A DNA stretch of 64,000 nt. Origin: Pirellulaceae bacterium. GTDB taxonomy: Bacteria; Planctomycetota; Planctomycetia; Pirellulales; Pirellulaceae. The notes beneath the pieces were generated by a model, which saw nothing but the letters and a program-made list of their open reading frames with translations, was not told where the DNA came from and did no database searches. The stretch covers positions 31,286 through 95,285 of the forward strand of contig JAQWSU010000005.1 of the NCBI GenBank assembly GCA_029243025.1. Reading direction: 5' to 3'. Below, piece after piece: positions 36,525-49,200 of the stretch. Made by a program: the position numbers and the translations under genes. Position 1 is the first letter of the stretch. Every line of letters starts with the position of its first letter.

Positions 36525-37484
36525 ATGATGGACGACCGATTCACGAACCTCGGCTTTCCCCCTGGCATGAACCGAGGCTTGGAAGTCGCCGACTTCCTTG
36601 CTTTTACCGAGGGGCCTGCGGTCCACGCAGACGGAACGGTCTATTTTTCGGACATCAAAAACAATCGCATCATGATGCTTTCTCCGAACGGAATCTGTTC
36701 GGTCTTTCGAGAACCATCCGGGCGAACCAACGGACAAACCTTTGACCAGGCTGGACGACTGTACCACTGTGAGGGTTCTGAATTCGGTCCCGGAGGCATG
36801 CGCCGAGTCACTCGTACCGATCTGAAAACGGGCAAAGTGGAAGTCCTGACGGACTGTTATGACAACAAGCGATACAATTCTCCCAATGACATCTGCATTG
36901 ATGGTCAGGGGCGGATCTATTTTACCGACCCCCGTTACGGTGATCGATCTGATATGGAAATGGACATCGAAGGCGTTTATCGGATTGATCTCGACGGGTC
37001 CGTCATTCGCATTCTTGACCAGTCGCACATACAACGGCCGAATGGAATTGCGGTCTCTCAGGATTCTCAGTTGATGTATGTGATTGACAGTTGTCCAACG
37101 GTCGGAGGCAATCGTAAGGTGTGGGCGTTTGAGTTGGACGAACATGGAAATCCGAACAATCAGCGAATGGTCTACGACTTTGCACCCGGCCGAGGTGGCG
37201 ATGGCATGCGACTGGACATCGAAGGTAACCTCTACGTGGCAGCGGGAATTTCGGTGCCGCGAGGCGACCACGAAACAGACGTCGTTCCGCCAGGGGTCTA
37301 TCTGATCGAGCCCGATGGCGAGCTCAAGGGCCGCATTCCAGTTTATGAAGACGTGATTACCAATCTGGCCTTTGGAGGTCCGGATGGAAAAACCTTGTAT
37401 GTGACAGCAGGAAAGACTTTGTTGAAAACTCGGGTGACCGTTCCAGGTCAAGTGGCCTATCCAGAATGGAGCCACTCTAGTTGA
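36525..37484 (+). CDS. SMP-30/gluconolactonase-family protein
   Basis: 319 residues, six-bladed beta-propeller of the SMP-30/gluconolaconase/LRE family. Metal-site motifs: FTEGPAVHADGTVYFSDI (Glu), YNSPNDICIDGQGRIYF (Asn), RPNGIAVSQD and NLAFGGPDGKTLYVTAG. It would hydrolyse a sugar lactone. It is divergent from the sugar operon and likely belongs to the same pathway. Confidence 0.92.
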   Translation: MMDDRFTNLGFPPGMNRGLEVADFLAFTEGPAVHADGTVYFSDIKNNRIMMLSPNGICSVFREPSGRTNGQTFDQAGRLYHCEGSEFGPGGMRRVTRTDLKTGKVEVLTDCYDNKRYNSPNDICIDGQGRIYFTDPRYGDRSDMEMDIEGVYRIDLDGSVIRILDQSHIQRPNGIAVSQDSQLMYVIDSCPTVGGNRKVWAFELDEHGNPNNQRMVYDFAPGRGGDGMRLDIEGNLYVAAGISVPRGDHETDVVPPGVYLIEPDGELKGRIPVYEDVITNLAFGGPDGKTLYVTAGKTLLKTRVTVPGQVAYPEWSHSS

Positions 37485-37876
37485 GCGGTACAGGCGATCC
37501 AGTCATCGAATGAGCTCTCCTGCTCACTGTTGTGGATTCGGCGGAAGTCCGCAGCAAGAGTTCGCAGCAATTGGCCCACGAGCGATCTCGGCAACGAGCC
37601 TTCCCGAGCCAGAAATCGATCTTTTTGCTCCGAAATGACAGCTGTCTCCAGATCAGTTGCGGCTCATGCTATCCTTTCCCATCGAAGCAGTCTCCACACG
37701 CTTTTGATCTTGACTCAATCGGCATGATCCAAGAAACCGCAACAGCGAAGGCTACCTGGCTCGCAGGTAGAGCTAACCGTCAGCAAATCGGTCAACACGA
37801 CCTAGAAAAAAACACGAGAGACTTCTAACATCAGGAATTATTCGGTACAAATCGCGGCAAGAGAAGAGAAATCGCT
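37485..37876. other. Intergenic, no gene seen
   Basis: About 390 bp between two plus-strand genes. No recognisable ORF or structure; it probably contains the YebC promoter. Confidence 0.4.
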
Positions 37877-38599
37877 ATGGGAAGAAGTTTCGAAAATCGC
37901 AAGGCTTCCATCTTCAAGACAGCAGGTCAGAAGTCGAAGCTTTATTCCAAATATGGCAAACAACTGTACGTTGCTGCGAAGAATGGCGTCGCCGACCCGG
38001 AAGCCAATCCCGCATTACGTACGTTGATTGAAAAGGCCAAGCGAGACCAGGTTCCTGCTCACGTCATCGACAAAGCGATCGAAAAAGCAAGCGGTGCGGG
38101 CGGCGAGGACTTTTCAGTGGCCCGTTACGAAGGCTTTGGCCCAGGAAACTGTATCGTCATCGTTGACTGTTTAACCGACAATCCCAATCGAACGATTACC
38201 GACGTCCGCAACTGCTTCACCAAGACAGGATCGAAACTAGGAACGACCGGTTCGGTTTCACATTTGTTTGATCATTTAGCGGTCCTCTCCTTTCAGGGCA
38301 ACGATGAGGACAAAATCCTGGAGATTATGCTGGAGGCTGATGTCGACGTCGACGAGATTGAATGCAAAGGCGAATACGTCACTATCTTCGCTCCCCCTGC
38401 CGAATTCTACAAAGCGAAGACGGCTTTGTTGGCAGCCTTTCCCGAAACGGAATTCGAAGCTCAAGAAATCACGTTTTTGCCTCAAGCAAATACGACCATC
38501 AACGCCACGGAGGTGCCAATGTTTGAGAAGTTCATGCAAATGCTCAACGACTGCGAAGATGTGCAGGATGTTTACCACAACGCAACATTGCCAGAATAG
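37877..38599 (+). CDS. YebC/PmpR-family protein
   Basis: 240 residues, MGRSFENRKASIFKTAG at the start, then YSKYGKQLYVAAKNG, NPALRTLIEKAKRDQVPAHV, and IDKAIEKASG. This is the YebC/PmpR family, in the variant with the shorter MGRS N-terminus rather than the standard MAGHSKW form. Members act as DNA-binding regulators, and some act as translation factors at proline stretches; which role applies here is unknown. GAGAAGAGAA precedes the ATG. Confidence 0.92.
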   Translation: MGRSFENRKASIFKTAGQKSKLYSKYGKQLYVAAKNGVADPEANPALRTLIEKAKRDQVPAHVIDKAIEKASGAGGEDFSVARYEGFGPGNCIVIVDCLTDNPNRTITDVRNCFTKTGSKLGTTGSVSHLFDHLAVLSFQGNDEDKILEIMLEADVDVDEIECKGEYVTIFAPPAEFYKAKTALLAAFPETEFEAQEITFLPQANTTINATEVPMFEKFMQMLNDCEDVQDVYHNATLPE

Positions 38600-39328
38600 T
38601 CTGTCCACGCCTCTCGCTGGTGCAGATCATTTGCGGCCTTCCCGCGGACAGTGCCAGCTTGTCTGTAACGGCAACAGCCAGAGCCCCAGACTTGAGTGCT
38701 GAACGGGGCATCGAGCAATCCCAAGGGCATTGCAACGGAACCCTGGCTTCGCCCAACGCATTCAGTTAAGACGCTTCGCGCAACACCAACAACCCGTCTC
38801 TCGCTGTGCATCCGCGTGCACTAAGTTTCCGCCCCATTCGGCAACGCGATTGCGTTTTATTTGCGGTCGGCCGCTCGGCTTCGGAACTCTGCTATTCGGA
38901 GCCTCCTTTGCCGAATTCAGCTTCCTGGGCCACTCTGACTGATCCTCTCGCTGAATCCATGCGGCGAAACGTACTGAATCGCTGGCTTAGCGACACTCCG
39001 TAAGCGATTACTCGCCTGCAATCGGGAGAAACTTTCCGCAGACGGGATGCGGCGAGCGTGGAGAAAGACGAATCCGTTGATCAAAGCGACTCAACCGGGT
39101 CACGCTGTTCGTCGCCAAGGCCCCCCTTGCAATCGTTAAAGAACGCGCAAACCGATTTCAGATCACAGCAGCTTTGCCGCAACGTAAACTTACCCAGCTT
39201 ATGTCGAAAACCGGACGGACAAATTGCATTGGCCAGTGACTGGCTAACAAGGGTTTGACCAACGAACACGGAAATAATTTATCACGGATGGCTTACCTCC
39301 CGACCGTCCATTATTTGGAGACAAACTA
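38600..39328. other. Intergenic, no gene seen
   Basis: About 730 bp. Short frames on both strands have atypical composition and no ribosome sites. No RNA gene, repeat or strong terminator was recognised. Confidence 0.4.
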
Positions 39329-39853
39329 ATGATCAAGCGTCGCCGTCGTTACATCGTTGATCAATTCCAAAAATCATTTATCGGACGAATGGTTGGATAT
39401 TGGACGCTTTACCAGTTTGCACTTTGGAACAGCGTATTTTGTTGGCAGCTGATCCAGAACGGAACGGATAATCCGATAGCCCAGTACAAACAATTCTGCT
39501 ATCAGTTTTGGCCAATGTGGGCCTGCTTCGTGCTGATCGTGCCAGCCTTAATCTGGGATGCCAACAAGCTTTACCATCGGGTTGCGGGGCCTATTTTCCA
39601 GCTTCGGAAAGCGGTCCGAAAAATCACGTTTCAACAACCGGTCGAACGAATTACGCTTCGCAAGGGTGATGAGCTGATGGACTTCCAAAACGAGTTCAAC
39701 TCGATGCTCGATTCGCTCGAAAAATCGGGAGCTGTAAACTCCCCCGAGGAAACACGTGAAAAGTCCAGTCCGGGAGGTTCACAAAAAACGAGAGTCTCTG
39801 TAGTCTCCTATGATTCGAAATCAGGGGAGGCAACCCATGCGGCAAGAGGATAG
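39329..39853 (+). CDS. HAMP-like two-pass membrane protein
   Basis: 174 residues. Two hydrophobic segments (about 20-42, VGYWTLYQFALWNSVFCWQL, and about 62-80, FWPMWACFVLIVPALIW) are followed by a HAMP-like region: VAGPIFQLRKAVRKITF, then a coiled part with EFNSMLDSLEKSG. The Pro in 'GPIFQL' and the second DE-motif are typical of HAMP. There is no kinase or methyl-acceptor domain. GGAG is 8 bp before ATG. It is the first gene of a two-gene unit. Confidence 0.8.
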   Translation: MIKRRRRYIVDQFQKSFIGRMVGYWTLYQFALWNSVFCWQLIQNGTDNPIAQYKQFCYQFWPMWACFVLIVPALIWDANKLYHRVAGPIFQLRKAVRKITFQQPVERITLRKGDELMDFQNEFNSMLDSLEKSGAVNSPEETREKSSPGGSQKTRVSVVSYDSKSGEATHAARG

Positions 39854-40118
39854 CGTTCCTGTCTCGGCAACCGCGAGTTCTTCCAGAATCCGGCACCTAT
39901 GGAAAAGACTTAGCAATTATCTTCCAGGCAGCAAACGACGACATGCAGCAACAGCAATCGAATATTGCGTTATTGCCTCGCTGATTTCTGTCATCGCGAT
40001 TCTGGGAGCACAGCAAGTCGGTTCAGTCGTTTCTTCAGTCTTTTCAGAAAGTGCCGGGAACCTTGAAGAAGTGGTGGGCGAACAGGACGACGAAAACGAA
40101 AGCAATGAAGAAGGTTAA
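39837..40118 (+). CDS. Flp-type (type IVb) pilin-like protein
   Basis: 93 residues from ATG 39837, chosen for AGGGGAGG immediately upstream. A basic leader ending KRRHA is followed by ATAIEYCVIASLISVIAILG, the Flp-pilin signature (E at position 5 of the mature N-terminus after Ala cleavage, then a long hydrophobic helix). The C-terminal tail is acidic. The start overlaps the HAMP-like gene by 17 bp, so the two are translationally linked. No tad assembly genes lie in the window, so it is an orphan pilin gene. Confidence 0.8.
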   Translation: MRQEDSVPVSATASSSRIRHLWKRLSNYLPGSKRRHAATAIEYCVIASLISVIAILGAQQVGSVVSSVFSESAGNLEEVVGEQDDENESNEEG

Positions 40119-40285
40119 TCTCGTTTGAAACTGACTCAGTCAGTCATCTTTCCGCAGGCTTATTGCGGCCAGTCCCCAGAAAACGCAACAGCCTGTGAGT
40201 CCAGCCGGCCCCCGCAAGCAATAGCGTTTGCTGCCTCTTTCGAATCAGCTGCCACTTCGTCGCAACGGCTCGTACGTTGCCAAGA

Positions 40286-43200
40286 TCAACTACCAAAAGA
40301 ATGCAGCGGATCCTCCAATGCATCCAACGAGTCCGTTTTTAAAGCACTGGCCAATTGCTCGGGATCGGCAAACAAGTCATCCAGTTCGCCTTGATGTGAG
40401 GGCAGATCATCAAAAATCCTGTCAAAGCGAGTCAGGACCGATTCAGCGACCGCATTTTGCGAATGGCTGGATCGGGTCTGGAAATTGATCGACTCAATCC
40501 CTCTAGCTTCCGACGCGTTGTTCAAGGGCTGTCGGACTGAATCATCCGACAAGATGGAAATTCGCTGCTTCGCTGCAAAAGCATTCCCATCCGCTTCCCC
40601 TTCTCCATTGGATACAAGTGATCGCGAATTTAATTTATTCAAGACGAGTAACACATCCAGCGGCACGACATGATTGTCATCGGTTACGTCCAAGAAGCCG
40701 AAATGCCTGACTTCCAATTCACTCAAGGCATGATCGATTCCGCCAAACAGTAATTCGCCCGTCGGAAGCGTAAAGCGTCGACTGTTTAATTCATTGACAA
40801 TAAAAAGCGCATCAAGCGGGGTGACCACACCGTCACCCGATACATCTAAAGCATCGGCAGGGTTGTGCCATTCGATGGGGCCCATCATCTCGACGACCGC
40901 AGAGTCAGTCTGGTACTTGCGACGATAGATTCCATCGGTCGTGGAAAAGCCTGCCAGCTTCCAATCCGAATCGAGTTCTACTGTGGAATAATCGTCAATC
41001 GTCAGGAGTAGGTGATTTTTCGAATCCGTACTCACGAGTACTGAGGGAACATCAAGCTTCAATTTCGCTCCGTCGACACCACGCAGATTGATCGATTCAA
41101 TGGACTCCAACACGGGCCCTGCTACGTTGGTCAGATCCACGATACCGGCATCTGCGTTTAAGACGAGTTGATCCATCCCAGGGTCATCACCACCAGAGAC
41201 AAAGTCAGGCTCACCTCCTGAAATGATCTGATCTTGCCCCAAGCCGGCAAACATCCGGTCGACGTCCGGACCTCCGTCCAGATAGTCATTTCCTTCTTTC
41301 GCAACGATCCAATCTTGACCGGGCCCTCCCCGGAGCGAATCATCCCTGGGGCTTCCCTGGAGAAAATCGTCGCCTTCACCGCCGATAAAGTTTACGGCCC
41401 CGCCGCCAGCGGACAGATAGTCGTCATCGGCGCCGCCATTTGCCTCAATCAGTTGCTCAACATTCGCAGCGACAAATAGTCGATCGATTCCATCGCTCAA
41501 CATCACCGTTAACGATGCAACCTCCGCATTGAAAAACATTTCCCGTAACAGATCGACTTGGGAATTGGCTGAATCGTTAGCTGCGTTCCCGGAAAATTCC
41601 GCATGAACCACCAACTGTTGATCCTGTTGCTCAACGACAACAAGATCATCACCAAGAGTACCCACAATCTGGAGTTCATTCCCATGCAAGGAAACGCCAT
41701 TAACATACTGAACGGTCGAAGAAGCGATCGATTGGCCGGTCAACGAATTCACCAACGTGACCGTAGTCGAGTAATGGCCCGCTTGAGAATAGGTATGAGA
41801 ACTGGAGAACGCCTGCTCGGCAGGCTCAAGCGACACCACCGTGGCGGGAGAATCGTCCCCCCATTCGATAACCGCCACATGAGCGTCATTGCCACCTCGA
41901 TCAACAAAGCCTCCGGACAATTCGACCGGCAAATTAGCTGGCGCCAGCTCGCTAATCTGCTCCACGATCAAATCTTTGGCTGGCTGATCACCAACCTCAA
42001 ATGTTCGCTGATAATCGGTGTAGGCTCCATCACCATCGAGAACTCGGACGTAGACCGTTTGTAGACCGCCGTTGTCGATAAGAAGCGAGGCCTTGCCGAG
42101 CAGTGTTCCGTCATCATAGGTCGCGGCGTCGCGCTGTGCCTCATCAAGTGAAAAGTAGAAGCGTTGTGGTTGATCACGCCCCTCGCCCTCGAGGCCCCGT
42201 AACGCATGCCAAGGCTGAGTTGCGTCAGTCGCTGCGAAGGCTAGATCCTGAGCGCACTGGGAAACGGAGAACTGCAAATCCGCCCCCTCGACGAAATCGC
42301 CTTGGGCATCGAGTCGATGATAGATCTGACAAGTTTCCGTAGGGATCGGAATCGCAATCGGCAATGATTGATAGCCTTCGAACAAATAGATTTCATTCGT
42401 GCCCCCCGCCGTAAAGATCGGAGAATGAATCTCCAAGTTGGTGGTCGGCGGCCGCTCCAGCAGGTAACTCATGCTTTGAGTTCCGTTCAAATCATCCCAC
42501 TTCTGCGTGCTGCCGATTAAGTAAGCGTAGTGCTCACCGGTCCCGGCATTATTAGGTCCACTCGAATCCCAATTCGTAAAATCAAAGTTATCAAGCGAGG
42601 CTTTTCGACTTTGACCATCGCGTTCATCGACCCAATACCATTGCCCCTCACTTCCAACATCCGAGGCTCCAATCCAGACATTTTGATCGCCCAAAGCGGC
42701 AACGAAATCGGCGGCCTCCTGAGTTGTCAAATTCGCCATCCAGCCATCACGATCGGTCGCATTTCCGCGTGCCTGATCCCAGGTAAAGTTCCCTTTGACA
42801 ACTTCGAACACGGCGGAAGGTGCTTCATCGCTTAGCGCTGAAAGGAGCACGGGTCCTGCAGAAAGATTGATTACTGGCGTGTCAGGAAGCACGGTTAAAC
42901 TTTGCCCGGAGTTTACGGAGAGATGGTAGCGGTCATCGAGAATTCCACCCGCGTTCAGGATCGCTAATCCAGAGATACTAAAGACGCCATCCGAGTTATT
43001 GTATTCGGGAGCTTCCTGATCCTGATCCAGTTCACTAATCCGTTCGGGAATCGTCTTCATCGGCACAACGCTGCGAGCGTCGAAGGCATCTTTCAAAACA
43101 CCCTTCATTGGGATATCGATTCGACCAATCTGCAAATCACCGACATTTTCGATAGCCACATCGCCAAAGTCCGTAAGCGCCGCCAATCGGGAGACTTGTG

Positions 43201-46200
43201 TGCGAAGGGGATCAACCTCGCGCCCGATTCCCCAACCTTGTAAATCATGCCGACCCTCCGCGACAAACACCACCCGATCAGCGATCACATGAGTTGCCAT
43301 CCCGACACCACGAATCGTCCCTTCACCGTCAGCTCGTTGCCCGGTAACCCCATCGTAATCAGCCACCACTAAGACGGCTCCTTCGTTTCCGTCTGGATGG
43401 GCGTTCGTACTGATTTGACTGAGGAACAAATCGCTGGCGGCCATCAGGATGACATTCCCAAATTCATTGGCAATGCGACTACCTGGTTCCATTAAAATCT
43501 CAGCGGCAGCGTCGCCCTCTTGCAGCCGTCCCTGTTTAAATTGGGTTCCGGCTGCCAAGACGATCTGGCCGTTTCCGCTACTCGACACGAGTGTGTTCGG
43601 CTCAGCGACGGAAACGTCAATCCATTTCCAGATCCCTTCTTGCGTTGCATCATTCGCTCCTAACCAGACGTCAACCCCCTTGGCAGCGACCTGGGCAGCA
43701 ACCTGTTCGTCATGGCTAAGAATCGTGGCCAAATGACCGCCACGAGAACGAGCGTCCGCATCAGCTTCACTCCAAGTAAAACTTCCCTGCACCAGTTGGA
43801 AATCACCGTCAGTTTCCAACAAATAACTACGCGGATCCGAACCAAGCACATCATCCCACTCGCCATTCGCATACATATGCAGATGATCCTGCATATCGCT
43901 ACCGTTGTTGGGTTCACCGACAGCCCAGTTTTCAAAATTCTTCGGAACAACCCAAGTCCATTTACCTTCATGACCTTCATCTGTAGCTCCAATCCAGACG
44001 TTCTTGCCATTGGTATGTTGAGCAGCTCGCGCCTGTTCCTCTTCGCTTTCGATCACCGCCAAGTGACCGCCGCGAGATTGGGCATCATGAGCTGCCGCCC
44101 ACCAGTCGAAGCTACCGTCTACAAACAAGAATTCACCTTCGACTTCAAGGAGGTAGCCATCGAGTACGGTGCTCCCTCCCGCATCATCCCATTTACCCCA
44201 GGAGTACATCTGTACGTAGTTTTGGCCTCCGCAACAATTGTTTGGCTCACCTAACTGCCAATTCGAATATCCGCCTGAGTCCGGCCAGAAGGGTTTTTCA
44301 AACCGCATGACTTCATCGTTGTTTTTCAGCACAATCCCTGAGCTACCCAGTAGGTTGATGTTTCCGTTGCCTCCGCGGGTGATCACCGGCTGTTTAATGA
44401 CGAGGCTTTCCTGGCCGACCCATTTCCAGTTGCCAGGATCATCGATATCCGTAGCACCGATCCAGGCGCTGATCCCCCCAGCTGCTGTTTCAGCCTGGGC
44501 CTGCTCCGTTTGATTTCGAATCGTCGCCAGCTGACCGCCGTTTGCTAGTGCATCACGGTAGGCCTGAAACCAGTTGAAATCACCCGAAACCAAACGAAAA
44601 CCTTGCTCATTTTCGAGTAGATAAGCATCCAGTCGATAATCACCAGGGAGATCATTCCAGACTCCATCGGTACGCAGATGGGCGAAGTGTTCTGTCCCCT
44701 GCCAATTGTCAGGCTGTGACAGATTCCAGTTTTGATATCCGTCCTCGACCACCCATTTCCAATCGTCAGCATGTGCAGGCTTGGTGGCCCCAATCCAAAC
44801 GCTCGTTCCTCCGGTATGCTTGGCTGCCAAAAGTTGCTCGGCTTCGTTTTGAATCGTCGCCAACTGCCCGTTCTTCGTGCGAGCGTCGACGGCTGCTTGA
44901 GCCCAAGTAAAGCTGCCGCCCACGAAGGAATAATCACCATTGACTTCGAGGATGTAACCTCCTTTGACATCGGTCCCGTCAGTATCATCCCAGGTTCCAT
45001 TGGCGTACATCTGTACATAATCCGCGCCACCGCAGCAGCCATTGGGTTCACCGCTCGCCCAATTCGTATACGTCAAATCCGTTTCGGATCGAAAATATTC
45101 CAGCGAAACTCCCGTAGACGGATCCTGGCCCAAACCATTCGATACCAGCGTAAGGTTACCACCGCCTTCCACGGCGATAGGCGCATCCACCACCAAGCTT
45201 TGATCCGTAACAACATGCAGATTGCCTTCGAAGACGACGAGATCACCAAGGCTCAAAGGTGCACCTGAATTAGCCGCATAAAGCGAATGGATCGGCTGGT
45301 TTTCAATCTTGCTTCGCAGTTTCTGAACAGCGATCGGCAGGGGTTGCTCGATCTGTCCTAATCCTCCCATCGAACCAAGCTGCAACAGCCGAGTCTTAAC
45401 CCGCGGCTGCTGTTCTTCCCCAGGGTTGGCGTCCAACAATTGCCCCGCACCGTACCACGTAAAGGTACCGTTTTCGCGTGTTTCAATCTGACCACTCAGG
45501 TAGGTATCTCCTGCTGCATCCAACTCGATATCACCGTGGGTCGAAACGATGTCTCCAATTCTTGTTTCAGGGCTGCTGCTGCGGACATGGGTTTCGACAA
45601 CGAGATACGGTAGCGGAGTACCCCAGTTATCGGCAGGAAGATCATTCCACAAACCATTAGAAAGACGTTGTAAGAAATCCTCACGATCAGCCACATTATT
45701 GGGTTCACCGTTGTTCCAATTGGAATAGGCGTTGTCGACCGGTTTCCCGTCGCTTCCCCCCTTCCAGAAGTTTGAGTCCGCATAAAACGGCGTTAACCAT
45801 TCCCACAATCCCTCGCTTTTCGCATCCGTCGCTCCCAACCAAATGGATTGACCGGCGGCTAACTTTTGAATCTCTTGATTCCGTTGGACGGTATCGGCTG
45901 CGGCAATCCAGCCGCCCCGTTGATAGGCGTCTAGCCAGGCGTCGGCGAACGAGACTTCGCTCGCGACAAATTGCAAATCATTTTCCGTCTCTAGGACATA
46001 GGCGTGAAGTTGTTCGCCATTTTCATCAATCCAATTTCCATCGTCATCCATCGCAAGGAAATCTTCATTGCTTTGTCGATCGTCAGGCTCAACTTGCCCT
46101 TCCGAGTCCGCCTCATCAGTGGCTGTCGACAACGAAGCGTGTTTCCATTGCTCGAACCGACCGTCAATGGGCGATCCGGTTTGATAGTTTCCGAGATAAA

Positions 46201-49200
46201 ACGGCGTGCGGAAAATCTCTCCTGTCAACCAAGCCCACGATCCTTCCTGGCGTACATCGGTGCCCCCATACCAGGCGGCACGCCCATCCATCGCCTCATT
46301 GACGAGATATTCCTCATTCGCATTTCGAATGGTTGCCAGCCACGCGTCATTCACAGCCGCTTCTGCCATCGCTTGAGCAAAGGTAAACATCGTCACGGAA
46401 ACCGCAACGTTATCAATGACAAGCGTTGAATCGCCGCCTGCACTCGGCATGGATTCGATGCGAATTGTGACTTCTTCCGCATCAGCTCGAAAAACAAGAT
46501 CCGAATGGTACCAGGGTTCACTACCGCCGACAGGTTGCACGCTTGCAGTACCGCTTGTGCTGCTGGAAAGATTTCCAATCAAGGCGCCGTTGGCGTAAAC
46601 CTTGGCAACGGGAAAATCTCCACAGCAATTGCGAGAATTGAAATCAATACCCAATTGATAAAGTGTGCCCACTTCGAAATCGCTGACTGATTGCTCGAGG
46701 TAGCTGCTGCCCTGTAGAAAGGCAACATGGGTACTGTTGCTACCGTTATCGCGGAAAGGTACGTTGCCATCGGAGATGGGATTGAGGCCGTGGCCACCGC
46801 TTCCCATCCACCCACTGATATCACTTGGATTTCCACCTCCCGTGTAGCCGGGCCATTCGGTAAAACTCGCCGAACTTGCTTCAAAGTTACCATTGGTCAC
46901 CTTTGGCGTGGAGACTTGAACTAACTGCCAAGTATGATCCACACCGTCACGGATCTTGATCGGGCCATTCGTATAAACGGACAGTTGCCCGGAGTCCCCC
47001 GCAATGGTTGCATTCGCGTCAATGCTCAGCAATCGAGCTTCATCTTCGGCCTGAAGCGTGGTGCCATCTGAGCGAAGACCGTGCACTAGAATGTCGCCAT
47101 TGGCATAGATTTCTTGATGATTGGCCGCAAATTGACTTTCCGAATTGAACCCACTGATGAAATAGTGAGTCGCGAGATCATCCGACGGATCCGGAGGCGT
47201 GCCGATCGTTTCGAGAGTATCGTTCCAGCGACGCAAACCAACATCAATCGTTTCGCCCTCCAGTCGCTCGATACCACGAAATCGCCCACCTGAATCAGGC
47301 TCACCACTGATATCAAGTGACACGTGGCCTCCGCTCACGACGGATAAGATGGCGTCGGTCGAGCTACCCAACGTCGTTGCGGACACGGCAACATTATCGA
47401 TAACCAGCGTTGCGTCACCGCCCGCACTCGGTATGGCTTCAATACGAATCGTGACTTCTCGGGAGTCAGCCCGAAAGAGCAGATCGGCATGATACCAGGG
47501 TTCACTTCCGCCCACCGGTTGCACCTGAGCGGCTCCGGTCGAGCTACCCGAAAGGTCGCCAATTAAGACACCATTCGCGTACACATTCCCAATCGGAAAA
47601 TCGCCACAACAGTTTCGAGAATTGAAATCAATCCCCAGACTATAAATCTTGCCGGATTTAAAACCACGCACTGTTTGTTCGAGATAGCTGGTCGCTTGCA
47701 AGAAAGCCACGTGCGTGCTGTTACCACCGTTGTCGCGGAACGGCGCATTACCATCGGCAATAGGATTAATTCCGTGTCCCCCACTGCCCGTCCACCCACT
47801 GATATCGCCCGGATTTCCTCCTCCGGTGTAGCCAGGCCAGACAGTAAAACTACCCGCGCTCGTTTCAAAATCACCATTGGTCACCGTCGGATCGGTGGGC
47901 CTGGTCGATTCAGAAACCACGATCAGTAAATCACCTGCGATATCCCCCTGAGCGGCTTCCAATTGCAGGTTTCGACCATTCAACCGTAGTTCGTCTCTAC
48001 GAGGTCTCAGCCACGTGCCTTCCATCAGGGAATCAGAGCCGTCAATCCAAACGACCGAATCACCGGCCAGAGATGAGATCGCATCGTTCTCTGCCTGGGT
48101 GGTCGGCCAAGCGACCCGACCACCCCGCGAAGCCGCATCCGCTTTGGCCGCATCAAAGGTCAATTCTTGGTTGATCAATTGGTAGCCGGATTCTGTTTCA
48201 AGCACATACCGATATTTGTTGTCACCTCGAATGTCGTTCCATTTCCCGTTGCCGTACATGACAGCATGATCTTCAATTCCCCCAAAATCATTCGGCTCAC
48301 CCGGATTCCAATTGGTGTAGGCACCGTTGGCGGCCGTTCCATCCATGTTGCCCGACCATACCAGCTGTTCAGACGCCGTCAGAATGTTTCCCGACTGGCT
48401 ACTGATATCAATCCGACCATTGGGATTGTGAATGTCGCCGGCGAGCAGGATATCGGCTGTTGATTGCTCGTCACCGGGAAAGAGGTTGCGAGCGTGGAAG
48501 GCTCCCGGCACTGATTCACCGGGGTTTAATGAATGTCGAGCATTCAAAGAATTGGTTGCTGCATCCACCACCACCACGCTCGGACGTTCCGGACGAGTCC
48601 AGATTCCTTCCTGCTGTGCGTCCGAGCCATTGAGCCAAACATCATTCCCTTTGGCCAGTCCCCAGATGAGAGAATTTTCAGACGCGGATGTCACTGCCGC
48701 AACCGTGCCGCCTTTTGACCGGGCATCCGCGACCGCCTCATCGAAGGTGAAAGTCGTGGCAGATAATTCGTAGCCGCTGTCGGAAGCCAGAATGTACTTA
48801 TGTTGGTTCGTGCCTACGCTGTCGACCCACTTGCCATCTTGTGCGCGGAGAATGACGTAATCCTCGCTTCCGTTGGCATCCGTTGGTTCGCCAAACAGCC
48901 AATTCGCATAAGCGCCATTGACCGGGAGACCGTTACTGCCGCCTTGCCAGAAGATTTTTGTTTCAACCCGATCATCAATGGCTGCATCGAGGTCCACGTC
49001 GCGAATCACGAGATCACGGTTCGATTCATTTTCTAGATCGGCAAAGAAAACGGCATAGAAGAGCGCGTCGCCGGTAACGGCCGAATCCCCGCTCAGCGAC
49101 GTATCCGAAGGCCGTGCGGTAAACATTGTCAACTGTTCCTGGAAATCGAACGGTACGTCCGTGACGAATATGGGCTGATCGACGGGGACAACGTCGCCCA

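Noticed and set aside
42450..46300. Lectin repeats considered as a CRISPR-like or tandem-DNA array
   Set aside because: The repeats are protein modules in frame, differing at DNA level, without constant spacers.
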